64,000 nt of DNA, from NCBI GenBank assembly GCA_013396995.1, contig VWZP01006638.1, positions 228,632 through 292,631 of the forward strand. Direction: 5' to 3'. Under the pieces are notes generated by a model, which did not search any database, had not been told where the DNA came from, and saw only the letters and a list, made by a program, of their open reading frames with translations. How positions within the stretch are numbered: the first letter of the stretch is position 1; every line of letters starts with the position of its first letter. Source of the stretch: Dicaeum eximium. Taxonomy: Eukaryota > Chordata > Aves > Passeriformes > Dicaeidae. Positions 24,201 to 37,480 of the stretch are shown piece after piece. The position numbers and the translations under genes were made by a program.

Positions 24201-27200
24201 ATGGAAACAATTTCTCATTACAGACTGTCTTGAGGAATAATGCTAATTATCATGGAATTGTTTCCAGTTCTTCTCTGAATCCAGACACTTATCCACCCTG
24301 AGAAGAATGTTTCCTCTTTAGTCACTAATTGGATCTTGTTTGTAAAGCCAATCTTTGTTTCTAAGTCTGTCACAGTTTGGGAACAAGGTTGCTGTAGGGG
24401 CAGATGATTTAAATTACTATCCACAGCTGACAGAGACAGTAGAAATATTGTCCACAGATAAAAGCATGGCACGCATTAACATATACTACTTTCCTTTTAG
24501 CTTTTATTTTGTAGCTTGGGTAAGATCTAACACTAATAACTCTTTTCAAGGTGTACTGGAAGCATTTCATCTACTGCAACTGCAGAGTCTCATTTAAAGT
24601 GCTTGCTAACCAGAAGGGCTGTCTGCACACTTAATGACAGATTTATTAATTGCTTAAGGAGCTATGTGCTCCAAGAAAGAACAAGCACTGCTCGTTGAAG
24701 TCAGTGGTGCATTCAGGAGCAAGATACAGGTTTGCTGTACCCATGTCTCCTTGGTTCAGACACAGCCATTTCTCCCCTCCCAAATAATGGTGTGAGCTAA
24801 AAACATCCAAAATGCTGTGGCTGAGTATGATGTGTGTACATGTCCTTCGTGTGACACTGGAAACAGACTTCTTCCACATTTTTCTACCCCTGGTCTCTAA
24901 AGTAATTATAACTGTTTAAAAGTAACCATAATTTGATTATTTATATCTAACTTATGTACTTTTTATGTGTTTCTGCATTTCATGACAAAAACAAGCTAAC
25001 ATAATTAAATATTTAATATCATTAAAAAGCCATCCTCATGTTAGAGTATTGTCTAGTGCTCTCTTTTTTTTTAAAGTTATCTTTGACTTCAGCTTTCTGA
25101 CCTCTAGTTAAGGAAAGGCCAATGATACACCATGTTTTCTGAACCCTAGCAGAGACCACAGCATCCTGAAGTATTTTGCGCTCCAGCTGTGGAGGATGCT
25201 AACTTCACCCAGCAGACAGCACTAGATGAATTTTCAGGCACAGGTACCAGATGGCCTCCATGGGCCAAGAAATCCTCAGCAGTCAAAAGACATAGAGCAA
25301 AGCTGTTGTTAAGCCAGCTCTGTTCTGTCACATCTTCACCCCTCCTTGAGTCACTGAGACATCATTCAAACAGTGCCAACCCCTCCCCTCAACTGCAGCT
25401 GTGCTTCTCACAGAAGAGCAGCAGAGGGGCTTTCACTGTCTTTGCTTTTAGAGCTGTGTACAAAAGAAAACTCACACGTGCTAAGCTGTCACATCACACA
25501 GCACCACTGTGGAGAACTGCAAATCTGACAGGTGACAAAAGGACCAGCAGCCCAAAGTCCTCCATTGCCTACTACCAACTACATTTAGTCACTGAAAGCA
25601 CAGACTTTCATGATGATTTGGGTTTTGTATTAAGTTCAACTATCAAAAAAATTCCTCAGCTTTATCTCTTTTTTTTTGCTACACTTATAGTAAGCTACAT
25701 TAGCAGTATATTTCTCCTGAAAAGTAGTCAAAAAGAAGGGTCTCCAAGCTAAGCTGTTATGCACTTGGATAATTTTAAATGTTTTTAAATGTTAGAAAAA
25801 TTATTCCATCCAACCATGATGGTCAACTTTCATGCAGAAATGGAATGGACTTATCAATGTACTGTTTGTCTTTTAGCAGAAAGGTACATGAGGATTTCAG
25901 AATATTGATCATTTGAATGCCAGGAAATACACTACAAGTTCCTGGATTTTATATCTAATTATTCAAAGCAAAATGCTTCAAGACAGAAAATCAGTGTTTG
26001 TTTTCTATCTGCTTTTCTAAAATAAAAGACCACACTTGTGGCTATACCACAGTAAAATAAAATTGCACGGTGAGTTAAAAGCAGTTTAGATAGACCTTAT
26101 CGTCTTGAAAAAGATGGGAAAATGTTTCTTCTCTGCACCTGTGAAAATATGGGGAGAGCATGGCTTTCAAAGTAGTGGAAGAATGGCTCAGTCTAATTCT
26201 TGCGCTCAGTGAATTTGGATGCAGCAATCTCTCCTGCTCTTATTGTGCAGAACAGCTCTTTGATTAAAGAGCAATTTCCCCAGGACCTGGCTGTCTGGAG
26301 AAGGAGCAGTATGGAAAAGGTTCACCTGGGTGAGTCAAGGCAAGTCAGTCAAATCTATCATATCCACATGCAAATTGAAACCACAAAGGAAAAGCACATT
26401 AGTATTTCTGATGGAAAATTTGGATTTCTAAAAAAGCTAGTCAACAGTACCATTTTGGGCTTATCAATCAGAATAAAATATTGCAGTTTTGTAAGCACTA
26501 TCTATGCTTACTCTCAAAGGCCAGTACTACAAGTCAAACTACTGGACTAGCCAGATCTGTTGCCTGCTTTATAAAATAGTCTCCAAATACTTACGAAGCA
26601 CTTTTTGTCAACTACACCTGAAATAATTATTTTTAGGACCAGGTTCCCCCCAGTTTATGTGAGCAAGTATCTTAATTTCATACTCCTTTTAAACCACTCT
26701 CTGAGAAGTGTCTGTCATCATAAGCATGTTGGGCTTTGCAGAGCAAGTGCAAGTTTCCTCTTGCCATCAGAAGTCTCCAAGCAAATAGTTTGTAACAATT
26801 TCAGTCCTGTGTCTAAAGGTTTACCTGAATATATCAGAGAAACATACCAGAAAACAAACTGGAGTGACAGTTACACAGGCTAGACAACAGATCCACAGCT
26901 CCATACTTTACTTCCCAGCATATTCAACAAATAGGTACAAATACGTTTATTAATTCATCTTCTAATACTCTGAGGTTTCACTGAGTCTCAGTTTCTTAGG
27001 AGTTAATTATTTTAAACATGTAATTTCTCTGTACTACCTACTTCAGAGGGCACAACCCAGAGCTGGAAGATATGTGTCAGGTTTGTAATGAGCTCCTGTT
27101 CGAGTACCATTAGACCTAAAGTTTAGAGTTAGAAGACACCATGCTTCTTTGCACACAAACAGCCCTGGACACTATTCAAGTGGCTGTTACAGAGCACAGT

Positions 27201-28633
27201 CATTTATTCCAGCAGTTGCACTGTGGGAATGCACAGGTATGTGCAGATGGTGAAGAACAGCAGCGTTCCCGAGGACTGAAGGCTCAAAGTTACTTGGTTC
27301 CTTCAAAACACATCGAAACGCAGCACTTAGAACCATGTCAGGCTGAAATCCAATTAATACTTGTTATATTAATGCATCTAGACATTTTTGTATGCATTTA
27401 CATGGAATGTATGAAGGAGTAAGAGGGACTAGTCTAATTATCTTTAGCAGAGCTAAGCTACTGCTCAATTTTTTTTTACTAATCTGCAAATGAGAGCTTT
27501 GTGGAGATCAAAGGCTGTCACTAAATTATCAGTCATTACCCCAGCATCTTAAAGATGTACATGCCTGCTCTTTGTCAGAGAGATCAGCATGTTTCATTGT
27601 GAGGTGTAGGTCTGTTTCACCTGATTTGAATACTTATGTTATATGTATGGTCCTCTATGCATCTCCTCTACAAACTGAGGCAATGCCATGAGTCTGAGGA
27701 CAATGGTACTTATTACCTTTTAAAAACTCTTCACTCTGTTTCCAAGGCACAGATCACCAGAGCCACTATGTTATCATGCAGCTGAAGCTAAGTTTATGTT
27801 CTTGCCTGAATTCTTAGCCTAGGATTTATGGGCCATATCTGAATTGCTAATAAATAAAAAATGGCATCATTTTTACAGAGTCTGAAGTTGAGCCCCTGAC
27901 ACAGCAGGTTATATGCTACAGATGTACATATGACCTCCACCTTTAGCAGTGAGAGCAAGGACAGAAAGGCTGTAGGTCCTTATCACTACCCTTTCAAATG
28001 ACAAACACACTGATGTGCAAAGGTTGCTTTCCAACAGAATGGTTCAACATTCTCATTAAACATATATATTGTTATTTTTATGCTTAATCTCTATTTAAGC
28101 CTCTTTTTTTTTTAATCCAAGTGGTATTCAATTACATTCTGGATGGAAATAATTTCAAAACAACAAGAGTTACTTCTTTAAGAACCCAAAGTTGATGCTT
28201 TTGAGTAATTTACAGTTTAAAAGGAGAATATGGGTGGCTTTTTGGATGACTTTAACAACTCTGACATAGCATTGTCATGATAAATTTTCATCTGGTCAGT
28301 AGTGCTCACACAGAGGTCTTCTTTGATATATCCATTTCAAAGGAAATAAATCTTGCACAGAGAGAAACTGGCAACTGTCTCTAACCAAGAGTGCTTCTTG
28401 AACCAAAGTAAGGCAATGAAGCCTAATTCATTCTGACCCAGAACAGGCTACTACTATAACCACTGAGATTTCTCCAGATCTCCAGAAATACCTCAATGGA
28501 AGCCACAATAACCTCAAAAAAGTGATTAGTACCTGGACAGCAACGTTGGCATACAGCAGAAAGCTATTTTCATAATGTTTCACTATAGGTCTTCCATGCC
28601 TTATAATCAGCCTTTGCCTCACTACTGTCTAGT

Positions 28634-28665
28634 AATCTCCACTGAATCTCCACTGATGTCCACTG
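28634..28665 (+). repeat. Imperfect 11-bp tandem repeat
   Basis: AATCTCCACTG is repeated twice exactly and once as ATGTCCACTG, immediately before the CR1 coding fragment that starts near 28690. Read on the minus strand it has CAGTGGA-type units. Confidence 0.65.
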
Positions 28666-28689
28666 TATCAGGTTTCCACAGTAAAGGGA

Positions 28690-29545
28690 AAGCCAAACAT
28701 CTTTAATTTTTTGAGCTAACCCTTTGGCCATGAGTCAATTGCTCACCCATCACATGATGTGTTTATCCAGCTGTACGCAAAATATTCTGTCCAGAAGGAT
28801 CCTGCGGGAGACAGTATCAAAAGCTTTACTGAAATCCACAAACATCAAATGGCTTCCCATGATCAACCAGGTGGGTTACCTAGTCATGAAAAGAAATCAG
28901 GTTTGATAAGCCAGACTCTCCTCTCATGAAGCCATGCTGGCTGTGACACATGACTGCATTGTCTTTCAGGTGTTTGTCAAAACATCCCAGAATAATCTTC
29001 TCCATAAATTTACTAGGCATTGAACTGAGACTGACAGGCCAGTTACCAAAGTTGTCCTCCTTGCCTCTTCTGACAAATCTGACAACTTCATCAGCTTCCA
29101 GTCAGCTGCGACCTCNAAACATCAAATGGCTTCCCATGATCAACCAGGTGGGTTACCTAGTCATGAAAAGAAATCAGGTTTGATAAGCCAGACTCTCCTC
29201 TCATGAAGCCATGCTGGCTGTGACACATGACTGCATTGTCTTTCAGGTGTTTGTCAAAACATCCCAGAATAATCTTCTCCATAAATTTACTAGGCATTGA
29301 ACTGAGACTGACAGGCCAGTTACCAAAGTTGTCCTCCTTGCCTCTTCTGACAAATCTGACAACTTCATCAGCTTCCAGTCAGCTGCGACCTCTCTGGATT
29401 TCCAAGGTCACTCAATCATCCAGAGGTTTTGCAATGGGTTCATCCAGCTCTTTGAGGATTCTTGGATAGATCTCATCAGGCCCATAGATTTTTAGGGATC
29501 CAGCTGTAGCAGCAGATCCCAAACTCCACATATCCTGTAATCCTG
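28690..29545 (-). mobile_element. CR1 LINE fragment, reverse-transcriptase region
   Basis: On the minus strand this is the RT-coding part of a CR1 element. Landmarks in element order are GPDEIYPRILKELDEP near 29490-29430, a block with SQHGFMRGESGL and SNLIS, the RT motif A-type string VDFSKAFDTVS around 28800-28840, and LDKHIM followed by WVSN near 28760. Frameshifts and stops are present, so it is dead. A 276-bp part of it is present twice (see the duplication entry), which no CR1 consensus explains. It lies in IQGAP2 sense orientation inside intron 2. No intact ORF2 can be read, and its ORF1, 5' end and 3' terminal repeat are not seen here. The outer limits are approximate. Confidence 0.85.
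28840..29392. other. Exact 276-bp tandem duplication joined by one N (probable assembly artefact)
   Basis: Bases 28840-29115 and 29117-29392 match over their whole 276 bases when compared by eye, and the only base between them is the N at 29116. Both start AAACATCAAATGGCTTCCCA and end CAGCTGCGACCTC. If one copy is removed, the flanks join into a continuous CR1 reverse-transcriptase fragment with no missing sequence. A real duplication inside an old, mutated element should itself carry differences. Two contigs that overlap but were placed end to end with a minimal gap would give this pattern. Tandem copies in the genome remain possible but less likely. Confidence 0.85.
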
Positions 29546-32500
29546 AGATACAATGCTTACAAATAATAATAATTAGGCCATGAGTATTGGATGTACACAT
29601 TCCATGCTTAATTGTTTGATGTCTAATCAGCAAGTCAGTGATGGGTATTGTTGACTTAAGCAAGTGTGCTCCTATGGGGAGAATCAGAAGAGACCACAAC
29701 CTAGAAGTACTGAATGTTAATTTGATTTCTAGATGCAATGAAAACCACAGCCAGCACTATTTGTCTACAGTGCCCAGCACACTGGCTGTATTGCCACTTG
29801 CCTTTCTTACATCAAACGCTAAAATGAAATACCAAGTAAATTGCAAGAGCTTCCAAATTCAATGATAAAAGGCAATCACTGTTCTAGTGCCTGGAAATTG
29901 TGGAATGAAGATTAACAATGATGAACATCTGGCTACCATAAAATCATTCTTTGAGGATCAGAGAAGAGCATTAGCTGAACCAAAAGTATCTAGTGTTTCT
30001 ACCTTCATGCACACCAAATGGAAAAATCTTTGCCAGAAAAAGTATCTGCACAGCACATAATAACAAACAGCTGTTCTGAAGCCTAACCAAGTCTCTTTTC
30101 CAGGGAAAAAAAGTGTCAGCCAGCAAGGAGCACAGCACAGGAGCTGCAGCTGTGCCACAGGAGCCACTTTCTCTACCAGTGCCCAGTTGCTGAAGCCAAG
30201 AGGAAAAAATCTCTTCCAGGTTGCATCACACCTGCCAGGGTTTGCTCTGAAAGGGCATGAAAGCTATTCAAGTCAGGAAGGCTTAGTTTATAGCAGTCAT
30301 GATTTGCATGAAAAAGAAACCTCACGGAAACAGACTACACCAAGGTGTAGACTCATGCTTTATTATTAATAAACAAACCAAATGGCTAGGTGACTTACTT
30401 TGACAAATTTTCCACCTCTTAAGCCCAAGTCTGAACACCAAATAAGAATCAACAGATGCATATCTGTTTTCTATGTCATTATGTTTTTTCTTATGTAAAA
30501 ACCAGCATTCTTGAGCTGACAACATTCTGTTATGAGGTAGGATACCTTAAAAGGACAAATATTACACAATGATTCCTTTCAAGCACAGCATACTGGCAAA
30601 CTTCCATCACTTGCAAACAAGAAGTTTAACCTGGGGGGATGAACTTCCATAGAATTTAAAATCTCATTAAAATACATAGTTAGGATTTCTCATTACAGCA
30701 AAAAACTTAAAATGTGAATGTAACATAAAAGTATCACCAAGTAGCTGAGCATGCAGACAAATTGGTACAGTATTTTAATCATAATTTATGCCTTTGCAAA
30801 ACTGGGGAGATGATTCTAAATACTTTTGCTTTTGATGTTCAAGATAAAGAAGGATGCACACCTGTTTGGGGCAAAGAAGGGGATGCCAGTAAAGGAACCT
30901 ATTGGGAGCCTATTTGGCAGTCATAAGCAGGAAGCAAGTCTCTCAACTATCCCAAAAGCAAAGACTGAGAAAGATGCAGTAATGGGAAGAAATCAGATTG
31001 ACTGTAAGAGAATTGCAAAAAGGGAGCCAGAAGAAAACTCCACTTTTTTAAAACCAAAGTAAGGAAGCAGAAGAAGAGGTAGAAAGTATCATGAGGTCTG
31101 GATTTTTTTAGTTTTTGGTTTCCCTCTCCTCCCCTTCAAAAAACAAAGACTAATTAGGCTTCATCTAGGGCTGGCAACAAGATTTGCTGAAAAATATAAG
31201 ATCTTATCCCCACGGCCACTTTCCTTCCCAACGGCGAGGTGTGGTTTTTAAAAAGATCTTTCTCTGACCCTGCTTTAGCTTTCATGCTTGCCATTAGCTA
31301 ACAAGCAGCCTTAAAAAATATTGTTCAGACTACATAAATAGTCAAGGATTTTCAGCTTGCTTTAGATCAGGCACACACCAATTTGAAGCAGACATGAAAC
31401 ACAGCAGCAAGAGAAAGCCTTTGATGCAGGGATACAGCAGGTAGTGCTGTGCATATGAGTAAATTGCATCAGTTAGTAAATAGCAAGCAAGAAACAAATC
31501 TCTGGGATTTTAATATTTCTTAAAAAATGAAAGCATAGAAAATAGAAACCACAAAGAAGTGCTCAATACTCCTGCACAGATTATATTTCTCCTTCTCTCT
31601 GTTAAGAATAACTGGTATAAATCAAATTACAGGTCCTATGTTTTGCTCAGGAAACACTTTTCAAGTTTGCACAGGATACACCTCCAGTAAGCCAAATGTT
31701 TGAAGTCTTCTTCCCATGCAAAGTCAAAAGAAGGAAAGACACAAACAGAGGACAATAATTAGAGCTTAAGTTTCACATTTACTTCTCACAGACGACAGAC
31801 AGCAAGCCAGGAGCAGATTCAAACTTTAGCAGGAATCAACAAATGATCATGTAAAACTGACCTAGGGAACACATCACATCAGCCTTTCTCTGGATGAATT
31901 TTCTTTTTAGACAGTTCACAGGTCACAGATTTTACCAGGTCAGTAGAAAATACTCACCAAGAAGACTCCATTCATCCCAAGAATGATCCTTATGCCAAGT
32001 TTGGATGGCTTCTTAAGTTTTGTCATCTCTCCCCATTCCCAAACTATTTCATTGGTTTGATGTTTTCTATTTGTGCTTTTATGTACAGCGCATGTCTCTG
32101 TTTTTCAAACACTATTTATTCTTGTCCTGTTTCCTTTAAAGTTTTTGCTATTCAGTCCTTGACTATAAGTTTAATGCCCATCTTCAAAACAAAAACTCTA
32201 CCATAACACACTTAATGTGTTTAACACCATGTTATTAACTGTCAAAATTACTATAGCAAATTACCACTTGATTGTTGAATATCTTGGTTATACAAACTGT
32301 TCAATCTGACATGATCAGCAGTTGTTTAATCTAGGGATTAGTGATTATCAGGTGTTAGGCACTCCAAGAAATGCACCACCAAGGATAAGCAGACCTTGTC
32401 CCCCTCTCTGAAGAGCCTCCTAACAAGTACAGAGCTGTGATCTAACAATCACCACATAGCTAGCATAAATATGTTGATAGTTATAGCACATCTAAGCTAC

Positions 32501-34057
32501 TTTAAAAGAGCAAAGAACATGGTGTGCTTTAGCAGTTCATTATTAGATGCAAATCATTGTTTACCGCATGAGCATACAGAGCTTACAGTTCAACATTTGG
32601 ATGGAGCAGAACAAAGATCTTCTTATCCTTACAGAAGTGAGCACTCAGCACTTATTCTGAGGGAAGAGCAATGTTTAAACTGTACCAATTCAAAACTTCA
32701 AAAATTGCAAAGAATTTTTTTTTTTAAAAGGATAATCATGACTAATTTAGCTGTTCATAGCACTACAGGAAGTATTAGCACTGTACCTGCTAAACAGAGA
32801 GGTTACAACAAAACTATGTCCTGGCAACTATCAGAAGCCCACCATGGGGTAAGTCTGCATTACTCGATGATTCTGCAGGCTGTCAACTTCCTGCACATGT
32901 CACCACCTGAATTTTCATCCATCCCTTTCATCACAGCCCAACCTGACTAGACTCCAGCCCTTTCTGCCAACTCCACCAGTGCACCGTCTTTCACTTCTGT
33001 CCGTCTATCCAACTCTTACCTGCACGCTTGAGGCAAAGAACAGCATTTTCATCCTCTGAAGAATCAATCTTCTCTCCTCATCCAAAAAGCTACCCTCAGT
33101 TCCTCATCTCCTCCTTCACTGCTTGTCCAGTTTATTAGACTGCTTGACTGTGGCCTGTTGGGGCAGGCTCCTGAGAGAAGTTTGCCGAGTTTGCTGTGGC
33201 TGTTCCTCTCCTCCCTGCATGGGTCACCCCTGCTCCCCCACACCATCAACCCATGTTTCCTTCTGCTCTTCATCTGGTTCCTTTGCTTCAAGCTCACACT
33301 TGAATTCTTTTGACATCATCTTAGTCTAAGTTCTGACCTAAGTCTATTCATGACTTTGCCAGCTGCTTTTCCCAGGACATACTCTGAGGCTAAATCAGAT
33401 GAACTGCAAGACAAAGCCTCTTCAAATTCAGGAACAGACTTTATCATCAGTGCATCAGTGTCTAGGGAACTGCACCCCAAAATCTGCCCCCAACACTCAG
33501 ACCCAGCTGATTTGCAATATCATCAGAGGGAGCATCTGAACATCATCGTACCTGGTTTTTTTACCAGTGCATGTCTGTAAGTATTGCTATTTCCTCATCC
33601 AAACCTCATGCTTTGGCACACTCAGTGACAGTAATAAACCATCTGCACTGCACCATGTTCAAAAGTTTTCATTCTCTGCCTGCCTAGCAGAAAGCCATAT
33701 GTGCTACAGCAGTGCCATACTTGCTGTGCAATGTCTTTTATATATACCGAGACAGGATATTCACTGTGTTCAAGTAGGTCACTCAGAGTTCAGTGTTGCA
33801 CACATCACAGACATAGGGTATCTGGAAAACAGTATTTCCCCAAATACTCTGAAAAAGCGTGTCAAACACAGCCCTCAATCAATGTGACTACCTATAAAAA
33901 ACCCCAGATTTAATCAGAGCAATAACTTGTCAAAGTCTGAACCTTGACATCCCCTTATCTGTAGATTTAGATCTTCAGTTGCTAGTAAAGCACTTCTGAA
34001 ATGAGATCTAGTGGGAGTGAAAGGAGAGAAGTGACAGAAAAAAGATATTGGGTCTCT

Positions 34058-34566
34058 CTGCTCTGGTGGAATCCCAGAGTATGGAGTGCTGCATTCAGCT
34101 CTGGGCAGTCCCCAGGAAAGGAAGAATATTGACCTGTTGGAAGAAGCCCAGAGGAGGAACACCAACTGAGCACCTCTCCTACAAAGAAAGATCAAGAGAC
34201 TTGGGTTTGTTAAGCCTGAAAAAGAGAAGGCCAAGGGGTAACCTAATTGTGGCCTTCCAATGTCTGTAGGGAGCCTACAAGAAAGATGGAGAGAGACTTT
34301 TGATGGAAAGATGGCTATGACAAGGGTGAAAAATTTGAAAGAGCAGGTTTAGATTTGATATTGGGAAAAAATTCTTTACTGTGAGGTGGTGAGGCACTAG
34401 AACAGGTTGCCCAGAGAAGCTGTGGATATCCCACCCCTGGAACTGTTCAAGACCAGATGCAGAGGGGCTTTGAAAACCTGGTCTAGTGAAAGGTATTCCT
34501 GCCCAAGTCAGGGGTTGGAAATTGATGGTCTCTAACATCCCTTTTAACCCAAACTATTCTATGATT
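34058..34566 (+). mobile_element. CR1 LINE 3' half, plus orientation
   Basis: This is a 5'-truncated CR1 of about 510 bases. Landmarks in order are CTCTGGTGGAATCC, GTGCTGCATTCAGCTCTGGG, TTGACCTGTTGGAAG, AGCACCTCTCCTAC, AGCCTGAAAAAGAGAAGGCC, ATTCTTTACTGTGAGGTGGT, AACAGGTTGCCCAGAGAAGC, then TTTTAACCCAAACTATTCTA, and it ends CTATTCTATGATTT at 34566. The 3' terminal ATTCTATGAT unit is intact. It runs antisense to IQGAP2. Short overlapping open frames on both strands here (106, 87, 73 and 63 codons) are shadows of the repeat. The 5' limit is approximate. Confidence 0.9.
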
Positions 34567-36292
34567 TCAGCAGCTAGCATCAGATTTGTATTTAAAGTAT
34601 TTTAGTTCCTCCAACACCCTCAATAAGTGGTGAAGGCTTGCAAGCTGTAATTCTTACACACCAGAAGAACAGAGGTACTGCTGACTTTAATGAGGCAGAC
34701 CCAGAAATGAAGTTAAACCTTAGAGATTGCATTTTTTAAATTTTAGGAAAAAGGTATTAATGGGCTCCTTAGAAACCTGGGTGCGTGGTTCTTTACTATT
34801 CACATAATGGAAAATTGTCAAACCTGCTGAATATAAGCAAGTCAAATGAAACAGAGCTATCAGTCTCCTCTGTGTCATGGCACTTTTCCAGTGAAAGAGG
34901 GAAAAAAGGATCACTATAAAGCACCTACTGACTGTTTCTTACACAGTTTTTCTCAGGAAAATGGCAGGAATTAATCTTCAACTCACATACAGGAGTCCAT
35001 CTACAACTCACATTACAATTCAAAACATTTCTTCCAGTCTCCAACCTTGAAAATCTACCATGGGACAATAAGCTATTTCACAAGCTCTTAGGAAACTTCT
35101 GCAGATCAAGTAATAAGTCTCTGATATGTCTTGACAGGTTCACATCAATTAATAAACTGCAGTTAGAAGTCTTACCTCTAGGAAAATCCAGTACAGTTCA
35201 TTTATAGCACCGTAAGCCAGCATAGCTAACAGCAATGAATTATGAAAAAGGCTCATTTTTATCACCAGCTCAAGTACTTTTGACCTTTAAAACATGACCT
35301 CTGTTCAAGGCAGAATTGTACTTTAAACTCATCAAGGACATATTATGTCAGGGTACTTCATCACCATTTCTGAATGTGTGCCTTGAGAGAAACTTTCCAA
35401 CAGATGATGCAGCAAGAGAAAAGATGCCTGAGGTTATTCAGTTTTTTGGCTCCTTGATCAGACTCCTTGGAGTAATATGGTCATCATGAAAACATTCTGC
35501 AAACACTAACTCAATAGTATTTCAATGTTTAAATGTCAAAATTGGATGAAAGCAGTATTGTGCAAAAGCACTAACAACTGTTATTTTAGAAAGTGCTTTA
35601 TCAGGCATTACCAAAGCTGTACTTCTAAACAAAGCAGTTTTCTTGTTTTACTTCCACGCTCTAATGCTTGCCAGACAGATTTTTTACTAGTAAGCAGCCA
35701 TGTGAAAGGATTCACTGCCTTGAGGTGATATATCCCATTTTACACTAAACACATTCTTATTTTAACAGCAACATTCAAAAAGCTGAATGCTTCGTATCAA
35801 ATATTTTTACACCTAGTTCAGGTAACAAATTTGCACACATTTTTCCCAAACCCTTGCTCCACCAGTCGTGAGAAATTTAGAGTTTTCTCTCCTTTAACAG
35901 GGGGAAAATCCCAGCTGCAGATTATTCTTCTGTATCAGCTTCTGCTGCTATAGATGCTCAAGCAAACTCATGCTACCCCCTCCTTGCTCTGTCCCAGCAC
36001 TGCATGTACCAGCACAATTATCTGACCTGAAACAAATGGCTAAGAGAAAGTGACCACAGAGAAAAGTCAGGAGCTTTGTTCATTTGTTTCTTTAAAAGAA
36101 TCTGAGAAGTGGAACACCTGAAAAGCAACAAAAGCAAGTAATTCCTTCAGTGCCTTTTTTAGCACAGACATGAGCCAAGAGCGCAACTTTTTTTTTTGTT
36201 TTCCATGCCTGGGAAAAGCACAAGCTGTCATAGCATTTCATTTACAAAAAACTGTTTGTTTCACCTTATTGTGTCAGTCTCCTCTCTTTGTT

Positions 36293-36310
36293 AAAAAAAA
36301 AAAAAAAAAG
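36293..36310. repeat. Poly(A) homopolymer run
   Basis: About 18 consecutive A bases on the plus strand. No recognisable retroposon body precedes it, so it is not assigned to a processed copy. Similar A runs lie near 38432-38450 and 45335-45352. Confidence 0.7.
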
Positions 36311-37410
36311 CTATTCTGATGAACTGTCTTTTTGAAAGGCCAGAAAGCCATTTTCATACCAGTTTTATTTTCACCAATTGTTGGATGAAGAAAAAAAAAA
36401 AAGAGATGTTAACAGGAATTTGCTTATTCTTGAAAACTCACAAATGAACCTCACACTCCCTCTCAGTCCCAATCCTTGCTATTCCTGTAAACAAGAGAAA
36501 AACACTCAGATAAAATCAAAACGTTCTACAAATTTCTTATTACGCCTTGTTTGTTGGTGATAAACTTAATCATAAGCCTTTTGTAGATTGGAGGAAATTT
36601 TTCATTACAGTCACCTGCTTATTCACATCTTGCATCACATGAAAGGCCACACAGCACACTCAGCATTAATTATTAATCTAATCATGTTATCAAAGTACCA
36701 GCTCAGCAGGATCTTCAGAGAAGATACAATTCCTCTGGTGACAGCCAGTTCAGACAGCACAGAAACATAATAACTATAGAGCTTTGTGAACTCTGCCCTG
36801 AGACAGTCGCTTCTTTTGAAACACAGGGATCTTGACATCGATGTAAATCAGAAGCACTGCATGCATGTTTTTGCTTTGAACTTGCTGGAAATTAATGGAT
36901 TGCTGAAAATTCTGCACTGCAGTGTAGGTATCAATGCTTTTAGCAAGCCTGTAAAGCACTGGCAGAGTTCAGCCCTTGGTTTTGAAGTCTAAAGACAAGC
37001 CACAAAAAAGTGAAAGTGCTCATAGATGAACAGATCAAATTCTTTCTGGCCTAAGGAAGAATCCAAACAAAAAATGCAAGACGTATAATGTTTTGCTGAC
37101 ATACAGATTTTGACTTCATTTACTGAAAGCAGAACAAATACAAATAATGGTTTTGCTGACCCCAGTGAATATTCAGTACATAAGGAGCCCTTTGCAGATT
37201 TCAGAATTTCAGAGGAGGTCTCAATTCAGCAGCTGCAGTCTATTGTGTCTTCCTTGGCATCTCGGGTTATTAAAGGTCAAGCTTGTTAAATCTTCCAGTT
37301 ACCCCTACTTTCCTAGTCTTGTTTTGCACTATAATGCAAAATTCAAACTTTCATTAGACACTTTTACAAAGGTCTGAAAATGCTGTTTAACAAGGGGTTT
37401 TTTATTTATT

Positions 37411-37479
37411 ATGGTCATTATTGCTATCATCATCATCGTTTTCATCATCACCATTGTTATCATCATCATTATAATAATT
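37411..37479 (+). repeat. (ATC)n imperfect trinucleotide microsatellite
   Basis: An interrupted ATC/TCA repeat (ATCATCATC, TCATCATCA and ATCATCATCATT blocks) directly abuts the 5' end of the CR1 copy at 37481. Open frames read through it on both strands (runs of I/V/M on plus and of D/N on minus) are low-complexity artefacts. Confidence 0.85.
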
Positions 37480-37480
37480 A

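Noticed and set aside
29412..29738. 108-codon minus-strand frame as a gene
   Set aside because: Its end matches CR1 reverse-transcriptase sequence (GPDEIYPRILKELDEP); it is part of a dead retroposon plus flanking intron.
32471..32950. 159-codon plus-strand frame
   Set aside because: It runs through a T-rich homopolymer (FFFKR section), has no recognisable motif, and its codon content looks like intron.
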